DNA of 64,000 bases from Micromonospora fulviviridis. GTDB taxonomy: Bacteria > Actinomycetota > Actinomycetes > Mycobacteriales > Micromonosporaceae. The notes beneath the pieces were generated by a model. That model was given only the letters and a program-made list of their open reading frames with translations. It did not search any database and was not told the DNA's origin. The stretch covers positions 311,115 through 375,114 of the forward strand of contig NZ_BMRA01000006.1 of NCBI RefSeq assembly GCF_014648395.1, read 5' to 3'. Positions 28,920-36,713 of this stretch are shown piece after piece. Position 1 is the stretch's first letter; each line of letters begins with the position of its first letter. A program made the translations under genes and the position numbers.

Positions 28920-29921
28920 TCAGGTGGCGCCGGTCGAGGCGCGGACGGTGAAGGTGGTGGGGATGACGGTCGGGGTGTCGGGCAGCGGCGTGCCGGCGAG
29001 GTGGGCGATGAGGGTACGGGCGGCGGCCGTCCCCATCTCCCGCAACGGCTGGCGTACCGAGCTCAGCGGTGGGTGGGTGTGCCCGGCCAGCGGCAGGTCG
29101 TCGAAGCCGACCACCGCCACGTCGTCCGGGACCCGCCGGCCGGCGTCCCGCAGCGCCTGGAGCGCCCCGGCGGCGGAGAGGTCGTTGTGGGCGAAGACGG
29201 CGTCGAACGGCACGCCGTCGGCGAGCAGTCGCTCCACCGCGGCCCGCCCGCACTCGAAGGTGAAGTCACCCTCCACGACGAGGGCGGGATCGATGGGCAG
29301 GCCGGCGTCGGCGTAGCCGTCCGCGAAGCCGGCGAGCCGTTCCCGGGTGCAGCCGAAGCGGCTCAGGCCGGTGACGACCAGCGGCCGTTTCCGCCCGTGC
29401 GCCAGCAGGTGCGCCGCGGCGGCCCGCGCGCCGGACTCGTTGGTGGTGCGGACCGACGGGAAGCCCGGCTGGTGGCCGCGGTCGTCGATGAGGATGACCG
29501 GAAGGCCGCGCTCGTGCAGCTCGGTGATGTAGTCGAGGGTGCCCTCCGGCTCGACCACGAGCAGGCCGTCGAAGGACTTCGCGGAGACCTGGGAGGCGAA
29601 CCGCCGCATCGACTCGTCGCCGTGGGTGCAGGTGAACAGCAGCATGCCGTACCCCTCGGCCTCGACCAGGTCGGCGACGCCCTGGAGCACCTCGCCCATC
29701 CACGGCCAGGTCAGGGCGGGCACCAGCATCCCGACCACCCGGGTACGCCCGCGGGCCAGCCCGACCGCGCGGGCGCTCGGCACGTAGCCGAGGGCGTTGA
29801 TGACGGCGCGGACCCGGTCGGCCGTGCGGACGTGCACCTCGCCCTTGCCGTTGAGCACCCGGGAGACCGTCGTCTTGCTCACGCCGGCCCGGGTGGCGAC
29901 GTCGGCGATGGTGATCGGCAC
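28920..29921 (-). CDS. LacI family transcriptional regulator
   Basis: A 333-residue repressor. The N-terminal helix-turn-helix is TIADVATRAGVSKTTVSRVLNG with the hinge helix at SARAVGLARGRT. The periplasmic-binding-protein-like effector domain follows (VVGMLVPALTWPWMGEVLQG, FDGLLVVEPEGTLD, VFAHNDLSAAGAL, DDVAVVGFDDLPLAGHTHPPLSSVRQP). GTG 29921 has GGGAG upstream. A double candidate operator lies 38 bp upstream, which suggests autoregulation and, if read-through occurs, control of the sugar uptake operon that follows 122 nt later. Confidence 0.93.
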   Translation of the reverse strand: MPITIADVATRAGVSKTTVSRVLNGKGEVHVRTADRVRAVINALGYVPSARAVGLARGRTRVVGMLVPALTWPWMGEVLQGVADLVEAEGYGMLLFTCTHGDESMRRFASQVSAKSFDGLLVVEPEGTLDYITELHERGLPVILIDDRGHQPGFPSVRTTNESGARAAAAHLLAHGRKRPLVVTGLSRFGCTRERLAGFADGYADAGLPIDPALVVEGDFTFECGRAAVERLLADGVPFDAVFAHNDLSAAGALQALRDAGRRVPDDVAVVGFDDLPLAGHTHPPLSSVRQPLREMGTAAARTLIAHLAGTPLPDTPTVIPTTFTVRASTGAT

Positions 29922-29958
29922 GTGACGCTCCCGGGTCGAAGGGGTGAGGCGGGCGTTT

Positions 29959-29984
29959 CGGAACCGGTTGCGGAAGCGGTTCCG
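29959..29984. promoter_or_regulatory. Candidate LacI operator (two adjacent 12-mers)
   Basis: GGAACCGGTTGC (29960-29971) is followed directly by GGAAGCGGTTCC (29972-29983). Both fit GGAASCGGTTSC. The outer CGGAACCG/CGGTTCCG arms also form an inverted repeat with a 10-bp spacer. Confidence 0.65.
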
Positions 29985-30058
29985 TCGCAGTCAACCGAAG
30001 TGGCGCCGGTCACGTCAATAACGGGCAGGTAACGAAACATGGCTAAGTTCGAAACCTG

Positions 30059-30102
30059 AAAAAAGTGCCCCTGGACAGCGCCGCCGATCGACGCTGTGGG
30101 CA
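30059..30102 (-). terminator. Minus-strand intrinsic terminator with T6 tract upstream of the LacI gene
   Basis: TGCCC/GGGCA and CAGCG/CGCTG arms form a hairpin (30066-30102) followed on the minus strand by CTTTTTT. It shares a 14-nt sequence with the terminator at 21279. No minus-strand gene ends here; it would stop antisense transcription through the HAD gene. Confidence 0.5.
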
Positions 30103-30148
30103 GCGTCGATGCGCGGAAACCGGCTCGCCCGCGGGTCGGGGCGGCACC

Positions 30149-30154
30149 TACCGT
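30149..30154 (+). promoter_or_regulatory. Candidate -10 box (TACCGT) of the HAD-like gene
   Basis: TACCGT lies 6 nt before ATG 30161, without a ribosome site. Confidence 0.5.
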
Positions 30155-30160
30155 GGGCCG

Positions 30161-30667
30161 ATGATCGAACCGCCGCCGGTGTGGCTGCTGGACGTGGACG
30201 GCGTGCTCAACGTGTCCCGACCCGGCTGGGGAGCGCCGCCCCGGCGCAGCCAGGTCTGGGCCGACTCCGAGGCGGTCTCCTACCAGGTGCGCTGGGCGCC
30301 GGCCCTGGTGGCGCGGATCCGCGCCCTGCACGGCTGCGGGGCGGTCGAGGTGCGCTGGTGCACCACCTGGTGCCCGGACGCCGAACGGCTGGAGCGGCTG
30401 TGGGGCCTCCCACCGCTGGTCCGGTCGCTCGACGCCGACCCCATGCCGCGCGGGTCCGCGTGCTGGCCGCTGAAGCGGGCCGCCGCGCGGGCCGTCGTCG
30501 CCGCCGGGCGGCGCCTGATCTGGACCGACGACGAGGCGCTGCCCACTGCCGGCCCGGATCGGGACGCGCTGACCGCCGACGGGCGGGCGCTGCTGATCGC
30601 CCCCCGCCCGTCGCGTGGCCTGCAGCCGGCCGACCTGGACCGGATCGCCGCCTTCGCCGCCCGCTGA
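30161..30667 (+). CDS. Small HAD-like hydrolase
   Basis: A 168-residue HAD-superfamily protein. The nucleophile motif is WLLDVDGVLNV, the second motif region is VRWCTTWCPDAERL, and the third acidic motif is LIWTDDEALP. This is the short cap-less form found in actinobacteria next to unrelated genes; members are phosphatases or related RNA/nucleotide repair domains, and no substrate can be named. ATG 30161 is supported by the upstream box; the frame is open to 30065 but that part is the minus-strand hairpin. It is the intact relative of the broken gene at 16156. Confidence 0.82.
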   Translation: MIEPPPVWLLDVDGVLNVSRPGWGAPPRRSQVWADSEAVSYQVRWAPALVARIRALHGCGAVEVRWCTTWCPDAERLERLWGLPPLVRSLDADPMPRGSACWPLKRAAARAVVAAGRRLIWTDDEALPTAGPDRDALTADGRALLIAPRPSRGLQPADLDRIAAFAAR

Positions 30668-30684
30668 CGTCCGCGCGGGGAGGG

Positions 30685-31446
30685 TCAGGCCGGCCGGGTG
30701 CGGGCGTAGACGTCGCCCGAGTTGGTCTCGTACGGCAGGGCCCGCAGGTACGCCGCCACCTCGCCCGCCGGCCGCCACCCGGGCAGGGCGAACGCCATCT
30801 CGTCGCCGAGCGCGACGGTGAACCCGGTGAAGCCCAGCGCGGTGAGCCGGTCCAGGCAGCGCGCGGCCAGGTCGCGTTCGATGGTGGTGAACTCGAACGA
30901 CAGTGCCGGCAGTGGCCGGCTCAGCCCGGCCAGTACGGCGTCCTCGAAGCCCTCCACGTCGATCTTCACGAAGGCCGGCACGCCGTGCGCGGCGATCAGG
31001 GTGTCCAGCGTCGTGCCGGCCACCTCGATCTCGGCGTCCCAGGTCTCGTGCGCCCAGCCGCCGGCGCCGTGGGCGGCCGCCAGGAACCCGGCCGACGCGG
31101 TCGAGATCGTCGGGTTGGCCGAGTTCACGTGCAGCCGCACCGGCCCGGTACGCGCCCCGCACGCCGCCTCCACCACGGTCACCCGGTCGTCGCCGGCGTA
31201 GAGGGCGCGCAGGGCCCGGGTGCAGAGCGGCTGCGGCTCGACGGCCACCACGCGGGCGCCCAGCCGCCGGAAGCTGCCGAGCCGGTCGCCCACGTGCGCG
31301 CCCACGTCGAAGACCAGGTCACCGGGGCGGACCAGGGGGGCGTAGAACGCGTCCATCGCCGCCTCGCGGGCCGGGTCGCCGTAGTACGCCTCCAGGGAGC
31401 GGCGCAGGCCCGACATGGTGGGGTCTGCCTTGAGTGCCTGGATCAC
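30685..31446 (-). CDS. FkbM family methyltransferase
   Basis: A 253-residue SAM-dependent methyltransferase of the FkbM type. Motif I is LVFDVGAHVGDRLGSFRRLGA, then VVAVEPQPLC, and the FkbM element is VPAFVKIDVEGFEDAVLAGL. Family members O-methylate sugars or polyketides. The start is uncertain: GTG 31446 is given here, and ATG 31416 would remove ten residues. The gene is convergent with the HAD-like gene, with only 17 nt between the stops and no clear terminator. Confidence 0.85.
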   Translation of the reverse strand: MIQALKADPTMSGLRRSLEAYYGDPAREAAMDAFYAPLVRPGDLVFDVGAHVGDRLGSFRRLGARVVAVEPQPLCTRALRALYAGDDRVTVVEAACGARTGPVRLHVNSANPTISTASAGFLAAAHGAGGWAHETWDAEIEVAGTTLDTLIAAHGVPAFVKIDVEGFEDAVLAGLSRPLPALSFEFTTIERDLAARCLDRLTALGFTGFTVALGDEMAFALPGWRPAGEVAAYLRALPYETNSGDVYARTRPA

Positions 31447-31616
31447 CCCGCTATGACCGCCCACCACTCCGACCGTAGCCGCGCCGACCCTTTCGTGAGC
31501 CCCTTTCGGGTGACCCGCCCCAGGCCCCTCAACCCAGCCTCCTAGGACGCCGTAGGGGGAGTGCGGTGGCCCATGACGTCCTGGTCTGATGTCCGCAGAA
31601 AAAATTCGTGGTGGGA

Positions 31617-31643
31617 TGTCGAGAACCCGGACGGGGCTCCGTC
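31617..31643 (+). promoter_or_regulatory. Candidate ECF42 promoter (TGTCGA-N17-CGTC)
   Basis: TGTCGA at 31617-31622 and CGTC at 31640-31643 are separated by 17 nt, about 50 nt before the DGPF gene. To my knowledge this matches the published target motif of ECF42 sigma factors and suggests autoregulation. Confidence 0.65.
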
Positions 31644-31692
31644 CCCGCAGCGAACACGGCGACGACGGCCGTACCGCACCGAGGAGAACACC

Positions 31693-32097
31693 ATGAAGTA
31701 CCTGCTGCTCAAGCACTACCGGGGCGCCCCGGCGGCGGTCAACGACGTACCCATGGACCAGTGGACGCCGGAGGAGGTCTCGGCCCACGTGGGGTACATG
31801 CAGGACTTCGCCGCCCGGCTCGAAGGCACCGGCGAGTTCGTCGACGGTCAGGCGCTCTCCCCGGAGGGCACGTTCGTCCGCTACGACGGCGAGGGGCGGC
31901 CGCCGGTCACCGACGGCCCGTTCGCGGAGACCAAGGACCTGATCGCCGGCTGGATGGTGATCGACGTGGACAGCTACGAGCGGGCCATCGAGCTGGCCGG
32001 CGAGCTGTCCGCGGCACCGGGCGCGGGTGGGAAGCCGATCCACGAGTGGCTCGAGGTGCGGCCGTTCCTGACCGAGCCCCCGACCATCACGGAGTGA
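31693..32097 (+). CDS. DGPF/YCII-domain protein
   Basis: A 134-residue protein of the YCII-related (DGPF) family. It starts MKYLLLKHYRG and contains the name-giving motif TDGPFAETKDLIAGWMVIDV. These proteins are small dimers whose function is unknown, and they occur next to ECF42-type sigma factors in many bacteria. GAGGAG lies six bases before ATG 31693. The stop is 6 nt before the sigma factor start, so the two are cotranscribed, probably from the TGTCGA promoter. Confidence 0.92.
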   Translation: MKYLLLKHYRGAPAAVNDVPMDQWTPEEVSAHVGYMQDFAARLEGTGEFVDGQALSPEGTFVRYDGEGRPPVTDGPFAETKDLIAGWMVIDVDSYERAIELAGELSAAPGAGGKPIHEWLEVRPFLTEPPTITE

Positions 32098-32103
32098 CGC
32101 ACG

Positions 32104-33249
32104 GTGGACGAGGCCCTGTTGCGGACCCTCACTCCCACCGTGATCGGGATCCTCGTCCGCCGCGGAGCTGACTTCGCGGCGGCCGAGGATGCCGTCCAGG
32201 ACGCCCTGGTCGAGGCCGTGCGCGGGTGGTCGGACGACCCGCCGCGGGATCCGAAGGGCTGGCTGGTCACGGTGGCCTGGCGCAAGTTCCTCGACGCGGT
32301 CCGCGCCGATGCCTCCCGACGGCACCGCGAGGTACGCGTCGACGCCGAGCCGGTGCCCGGCCCCGCCGAGGCGGTGGACGACACCCTCCAGCTCTACTTC
32401 CTGTGTGCCCACCCGTCCCTGACACCGGCGTCGGCCGTCGCGCTCACGCTGCGCGCGGTCGGCGGCCTGACCACGCGCCAGATCGCGCAGGCCTACCTCG
32501 TGCCGGAGGCGACCATGGCCCAGCGGATCAGCCGGGCGAAGCGGACCGTCTCGGGTGTCCGGTTCCACCAGCCCGGTGACGTCGCCACGGTGCTGCGCGT
32601 GCTCTACCTGGTCTTCAACGAGGGCTACTCCGGCGACGTCGACCTCGCCGGTGAGGCGATCCGGCTCACCCGCCAGCTGGCGGCCAGGATCGACCACGAG
32701 GAGGTCGCGGGGCTGCTCGCGCTCATGCTGCTCCACCATGCACGGCGTGCGGCACGCACCGGCCCCGACGGCCGGCTCGTGCCGCTGGCCGAGCAGGACC
32801 GCAGCCGGTGGGACACCCGCCTGATCGCCGAGGGCGTCGACGTGCTCCAGCGGGCCCTCGCCCGTGACCGGCTGGGCGAGTTCCAGGCCCAGGCCGCCGT
32901 CGCGGCGCTGCACGCCGACGCCCGGACGACCGAGGAGACCGACTGGGTGCAGATCGTCGAGTGGTACGACGAGCTGGTGCGCCTCACCGACAGCCCGGTG
33001 GCCCGCCTCAACCGGGCCGTGGCGGTCGGCGAGGCCGACGGTCCGCGGGCGGGGCTGGCCGCCCTGGCGGGGCTCGACCCCGGCCTGCCCCGGTACGCCG
33101 CCGTCGCGGCGTACCTCAGGGAGCGTGACGGTGACCTCGTGGCCGCGGCCCGGCTCTACACCGAGGCGGCCCGGTCGGCGTCCAGCCTCGCCGAACGCGA
33201 CCACCTCACCCGACAGGCCGCACGGCTCAACGCGCGACTGCGCGGCTGA
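32104..33249 (+). CDS. ECF42-like sigma factor with long C-terminal extension
   Basis: A 381-residue sigma factor. Region 2 (about 8-75) includes AAAEDAVQDALVEAVRGWSDDPPRDPKGWLVTVAWRK. Region 4 (about 120-165) includes ALTLRAVGGLTTRQIAQAYLVPEATMAQRISRAKRTV. The remaining ~210 residues are TPR-like helices (LYLVFNEGYSG, LLALMLLHHARRAART, GEFQAQAAVAALHADA, SPVARLNRAVAVGEADGP), the extension that defines this group and replaces an anti-sigma factor as control element. Paired with the DGPF gene. GTG 32104 is used. Confidence 0.93.
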   Translation: MDEALLRTLTPTVIGILVRRGADFAAAEDAVQDALVEAVRGWSDDPPRDPKGWLVTVAWRKFLDAVRADASRRHREVRVDAEPVPGPAEAVDDTLQLYFLCAHPSLTPASAVALTLRAVGGLTTRQIAQAYLVPEATMAQRISRAKRTVSGVRFHQPGDVATVLRVLYLVFNEGYSGDVDLAGEAIRLTRQLAARIDHEEVAGLLALMLLHHARRAARTGPDGRLVPLAEQDRSRWDTRLIAEGVDVLQRALARDRLGEFQAQAAVAALHADARTTEETDWVQIVEWYDELVRLTDSPVARLNRAVAVGEADGPRAGLAALAGLDPGLPRYAAVAAYLRERDGDLVAAARLYTEAARSASSLAERDHLTRQAARLNARLRG

Positions 33250-33288
33250 GCGGCCACCGTGCGACTGCCACGCGTGGGCCGGTCGGAC

Positions 33289-33669
33289 TCACGGCGTCTC
33301 GACGACCTCCTGACCGAGGGGCCAGAGTGCGGCGGGGACGAGCTTGAAGTTGGCCACCCCGAACGGGATGCCGATGATCGTCACGCAGAGCGCGACGCCG
33401 GCGAGGATGTGCGACAGGGCCAGCCACCAGCCGGCCAGCAGCACCCACAACACGTTGGCCAGGCCGGAGGCGACGCCGGCGCCGGGCTTCGGGACGAGGG
33501 AGCGGCCGAACGGCCACAGCGCGTACGAGGCGAGGCGGAGCGAGGCCACCCCGAACGGAATGGTGATCACCAGCGCGAAGCAGATCAGGGCGGCCACGCC
33601 GTAGCCCAGGGCCAGGACGAAGCCGCCGCCGAAGACGAGCCACAGCACGTTCAGCAGGAAGCGAAGCAC
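33289..33669 (-). CDS. YccF domain membrane protein
   Basis: A 126-residue inner-membrane protein built from two YccF repeats: VLWLVFGGGFVLALGYGVAALICFALVITIPFG with SYALWPFGRSLV, and VLWVLLAGWWLALSHILAGVALCVTIIGIPFG with AALWPLGQEVV. About four membrane helices are expected. The function is unknown. The GTG start at 33669 has a GGGAG almost touching it, so the exact start is uncertain. It is convergent with the ECF42 gene. Confidence 0.85.
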   Translation of the reverse strand: MLRFLLNVLWLVFGGGFVLALGYGVAALICFALVITIPFGVASLRLASYALWPFGRSLVPKPGAGVASGLANVLWVLLAGWWLALSHILAGVALCVTIIGIPFGVANFKLVPAALWPLGQEVVETP

Positions 33670-33697
33670 GCTCCCATGGTGGCCACCGCCCGCAAGG

Positions 33698-34921
33698 TCA
33701 CCCCGCCCGCCCGGCCCACCCGTCGCCGAGCCGGTGCCGCAGGGCGAGGTGGAGCTCCAGCCGCCGGTCGGGGTCGTCGAGGGCCGCCCCGAACAGCTCC
33801 CGCAGCCGGCGCATGCGGTAGCGAACGGTCTGCGGGTGGGTGTGCAGGTCCTCGGCCACGGCGACCACCTGTCCCTGCCGGCGCAGCCAGCCGTGCAGCG
33901 TCTCGGCCAGGGCCCGGCGGGCGGCGGGCCGCAGGCCGGCCAGCGGGGCGAGGCAGGCGTCGGCGAGGTGGTCGGCCAGCCCCGGCTCCCAGCGCAGCAG
34001 CAGGGTGAGCAGGTGGTCGTCGCCGGCGACGGGGTCGGCCGGCAGCACGCCGTCGCGGCGCAGCGCCAGGGCGCGTCCGGAGATCCGGTACGACAGCCGG
34101 GCCCGGCCCAGCGCCACGCTCGGCCCGAGCGCCGCCCGCCGACCGGCGAGGGCCTGCCGGCCCCGGTCGAGCCGACCCGGGGTGCCCGGGTCGGGCAGCA
34201 CGATCCGTACCGCGTCGTCGATGACCGTGGCGATCGCGCCGCCGCCGATGGTGCGGCCCAGGTGTTCGGCGTCGTCGCCGTCGACGCTGAGCACGGCGAC
34301 CGTCCGGGGCAGCGGCCAGCGGGCCGCGTCGGCGGCGGCGCGCAGCGCGGCCTCGGCCGGCGGTTCCGGCTGGACGAGCAGGGTGATCAGCCGCCGCCGG
34401 GTGGTGGCCCAGTCCCGCGCGGCGTCGCGCTGCTCGTCCAGGTAGCCCTCGGCGGCGGCGCCGGCGAGGGCGTCGACGTAGCCGAAGAGCGCGCCGGCGA
34501 CCACGTACAGGTCGGCCGGGGCGGGGCCGGCGGGCGTGGTGTGCGCGACGAGGAACGCCCAGATCTCCCGGCCGCCGAGGGTGAGCACGGCGCGCAGGGC
34601 GTCAACGCGGTGCCCCTCCCGGTACTCGGTGCGACCCAGCGCGTGGAAGACCGCCCGGGTGGCGGTCAGGTCGCGGGCCGGCTCGGCGACCGCGTCGACG
34701 AAGGCGTCCACGGCGGTCCGCACGCCGAGGGCCAGCCCGCGCCCCTGGCCGCCGGTGAGCGAGCGGCCCTGCGCCCGCATGGCGGCGCGCACGGTCTCCA
34801 GGATCCGCCCGTGCAGCGGGGCGCGCAGGCCGCGCAGCTGTTCGCCGACCGCCGGCGCGAGGTGGGCCAGGCCGGGCTCGATGTCGAGCAGCGTGTCGGC
34901 CAACGTCGGCTCCTTTGTCAT
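33698..34921 (-). CDS. PucR family transcriptional regulator
   Basis: A 407-residue regulator with the PucR-type C-terminal helix-turn-helix (RALAETLHGWLRRQGQVVAVAEDLHTHPQTVRYRMRRLRELF). A GGDEF-like central part (VAVLSVDGDDAEHLGR, SVALGRARLSY) and an N-terminal helical domain (LHGRILETVRAAMRAQGR) precede it. Such proteins activate catabolic genes. It is divergent from an FAD-dependent dehydrogenase 77 bp away. ATG 34921 lies inside a perfect TTTGTCA/TGACAAA palindrome, so binding there would block its own expression. Confidence 0.88.
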   Translation of the reverse strand: MTKEPTLADTLLDIEPGLAHLAPAVGEQLRGLRAPLHGRILETVRAAMRAQGRSLTGGQGRGLALGVRTAVDAFVDAVAEPARDLTATRAVFHALGRTEYREGHRVDALRAVLTLGGREIWAFLVAHTTPAGPAPADLYVVAGALFGYVDALAGAAAEGYLDEQRDAARDWATTRRRLITLLVQPEPPAEAALRAAADAARWPLPRTVAVLSVDGDDAEHLGRTIGGGAIATVIDDAVRIVLPDPGTPGRLDRGRQALAGRRAALGPSVALGRARLSYRISGRALALRRDGVLPADPVAGDDHLLTLLLRWEPGLADHLADACLAPLAGLRPAARRALAETLHGWLRRQGQVVAVAEDLHTHPQTVRYRMRRLRELFGAALDDPDRRLELHLALRHRLGDGWAGRAG

Positions 34922-34933
34922 TCCGGTGACAAA
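34914..34933. promoter_or_regulatory. TTTGTCA-N6-TGACAAA palindrome, candidate PucR operator
   Basis: A perfect 7-bp inverted repeat with 6-bp spacer overlaps the start codon of the PucR gene and lies 65 bp before the divergent dehydrogenase. Confidence 0.55.
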
Positions 34934-34985
34934 TGCGGTGGCGGATCTCGCACGCCTCGACCAAGGATTTTGGCATCCGGCTACG

Positions 34986-34991
34986 TACGGT
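34986..34991 (+). promoter_or_regulatory. Candidate -10 box (TACGGT) of the FAD dehydrogenase gene
   Basis: TACGGT lies 7 nt before GTG 34999, with no ribosome site. Confidence 0.5.
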
Positions 34992-34998
34992 CGGTGCC

Positions 34999-36657
34999 GT
35001 GGATACCGATGTGATCGTGATCGGGGCCGGCCTGGCCGGGTTGGTCGCCGCCGCCGAGGCCGCCGACGCGGGTCGCCGGGTGCTGCTGCTGGACCAGGAG
35101 CCGGAGCAGAACCTCGGCGGGCAGGCGTGGTGGTCGTTCGGCGGGCTGTTCCTGGTCGACTCACCGGAGCAGCGGCGGATGGGCATCCGGGACTCGGTGG
35201 AGCTGGCCTGGCAGGACTGGACCGGCAGCGCCGCCTTCGACCGTCCCGAGGACCACTGGCCGCGCCGGTGGGCGGAGGCGTACGTGCACTTCGCGGCCGG
35301 GGAGAAGCGGGCCTGGCTGCGGGGCATGGGGCACCGGGTCTTCCCGGTGGTGAGCTGGGCCGAGCGGGGCGGGGGAGCGGCGCACGGGCACGGCAACTCG
35401 GTGCCGCGCTTCCACGTCACCTGGGGCACCGGCCCCGGCGTGGTCGAGCCGTTCGCGCGGCGGGTCCGCGCCGCCGCCGAGCAGGGTCGGATCCGGCTGC
35501 TGTTCCGGCACCGGGTCGACGAGCTGGTCACCAGCGGCGGCGCCGTCACCGGAGTGCGGGGCGCGGTGCTCGCCCCGGACGACGCCCCGCGCGGCCGACC
35601 CACCTCCCGGACCGTCGTCGGCGACTTCGCGTACGGGGCGCAGGCCGTGATCGTCACCTCGGGCGGGATCGGCGGCGACCACGACCTGGTCCGCCGGGCG
35701 TGGCCGGCGCGGCTCGGCACCCCGCCGGCCCGGATGGTCACCGGGGTTCCCGCGTACGTCGACGGGCGCATGCTGGCCGTCACCGAGACGGCCGGCGGCC
35801 AGGTGATCAACCCGGACCGGATGTGGCACTACACCGAGGGGCTGCGCAACTGGGACCCGGTCTGGCCGGGGCACGGCATCCGCATCCTGCCCGGACCGTC
35901 GTCGCTCTGGCTGGACGCGACCGGCGAGCGGCTGCCCGCGCCCCTCTTCCCCGGCTTCGACACCCTGGCCACGCTGCGCCACCTGCGCGCCACCGGCCAC
36001 GACTACAGCTGGTTCGTGCTGACCCAGAAGATCCTGGAGAAGGAGTTCGCGCTGTCGGGCTCCGAGCAGAACCCGGACCTGACCAACCGCAGCGTGCGGC
36101 AGGTGCTCCAGCGGGTCCGCCCCGGCGCGCCCGGGCCGGTGGAGGCGTTCAAGCGGCACGGCGCGGACTTCGTCGTGGCCGACGGCCTGCCGGAGCTGGT
36201 CGACGGGATGAACAAGCTGGCCGCCGAGAGCGGCGGGCCGCAGCTCGACGCCGTGGCGCTGCGCCGGGTGGTCGAGGCCCGGGACCGGGAGATCGCCCAC
36301 CCGTTCGGCAAGGACGCCCAACTGCACGCCATCCGCGGCGCCCGCCGCTACCGGGGGGACCGGCTGATCCGGGTCGCCACCCCGCACCGGCTGCTCGACC
36401 CGGCCGCGGGTCCGCTGATCGCCGTGCAGCTGCACGTGCTGACCCGCAAGACCCTCGGTGGCCTGCACACCGACCTGTCCGGCCGGGTGCTGCGCCCCGA
36501 CGGCGAGCCCCTCGCCGGGGTGTACGCCGCCGGCGAGGTCGCCGGGTTCGGGGGCGGCGGCATGCACGGCTACAACGCCCTGGAGGGCACCTTCCTGGGC
36601 GGCTGCCTCTTCTCCGGCCGCACCGCCGGCCGGGCCGCCGCGGCTGCGGTCGGGTAG
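34999..36657 (+). CDS. FAD-binding dehydrogenase (KstD / fumarate-reductase flavoprotein-like)
   Basis: A 552-residue flavoprotein. The N-terminal dinucleotide fold is DTDVIVIGAGLAGLVAAAEAADAG with LLLDQEPEQNLGGQAWWSFGG, typical of FAD_binding_2 enzymes. The second FAD element near the C-terminus is GVYAAGEVAGFGGGGMHGYNALEGTFLGGCLFSG. Homologues annotated only as FAD-binding dehydrogenase resemble 3-ketosteroid dehydrogenases and fumarate reductases, but no other steroid genes are near, so the substrate is open. GTG 34999 is chosen from the promoter spacing and because the FAD motif begins five residues later. Confidence 0.88.
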   Translation: MDTDVIVIGAGLAGLVAAAEAADAGRRVLLLDQEPEQNLGGQAWWSFGGLFLVDSPEQRRMGIRDSVELAWQDWTGSAAFDRPEDHWPRRWAEAYVHFAAGEKRAWLRGMGHRVFPVVSWAERGGGAAHGHGNSVPRFHVTWGTGPGVVEPFARRVRAAAEQGRIRLLFRHRVDELVTSGGAVTGVRGAVLAPDDAPRGRPTSRTVVGDFAYGAQAVIVTSGGIGGDHDLVRRAWPARLGTPPARMVTGVPAYVDGRMLAVTETAGGQVINPDRMWHYTEGLRNWDPVWPGHGIRILPGPSSLWLDATGERLPAPLFPGFDTLATLRHLRATGHDYSWFVLTQKILEKEFALSGSEQNPDLTNRSVRQVLQRVRPGAPGPVEAFKRHGADFVVADGLPELVDGMNKLAAESGGPQLDAVALRRVVEARDREIAHPFGKDAQLHAIRGARRYRGDRLIRVATPHRLLDPAAGPLIAVQLHVLTRKTLGGLHTDLSGRVLRPDGEPLAGVYAAGEVAGFGGGGMHGYNALEGTFLGGCLFSGRTAGRAAAAAVG

Positions 36658-36686
36658 CCCGCACGCCGGCCGGGACCCCCGGGGCG

Positions 36687-36713
36687 GCTGACCCGGCGCG
36701 CGCCCGGGTCAGC
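36687..36713. terminator. Bidirectional terminator overlapping the ccmH stop
   Basis: A 10-bp perfect stem GCTGACCCGG/CCGGGTCAGC around a 7-nt loop lies between two convergent genes and includes the ccmH stop codon. Confidence 0.7.

Noticed and set aside
25909..29316. A plus-strand open frame of over 1100 codons opposite the ABC importer and LacI genes
   Set aside because: It spans four well-supported minus-strand genes and the gaps between them, has no recognisable domain, and shows the low-complexity composition of a shadow frame.
31447..33204. N-terminal extension of the FkbM methyltransferase frame
   Set aside because: The open frame continues opposite the DGPF and sigma genes but its translation is antisense noise; the FkbM domain begins near 31416.
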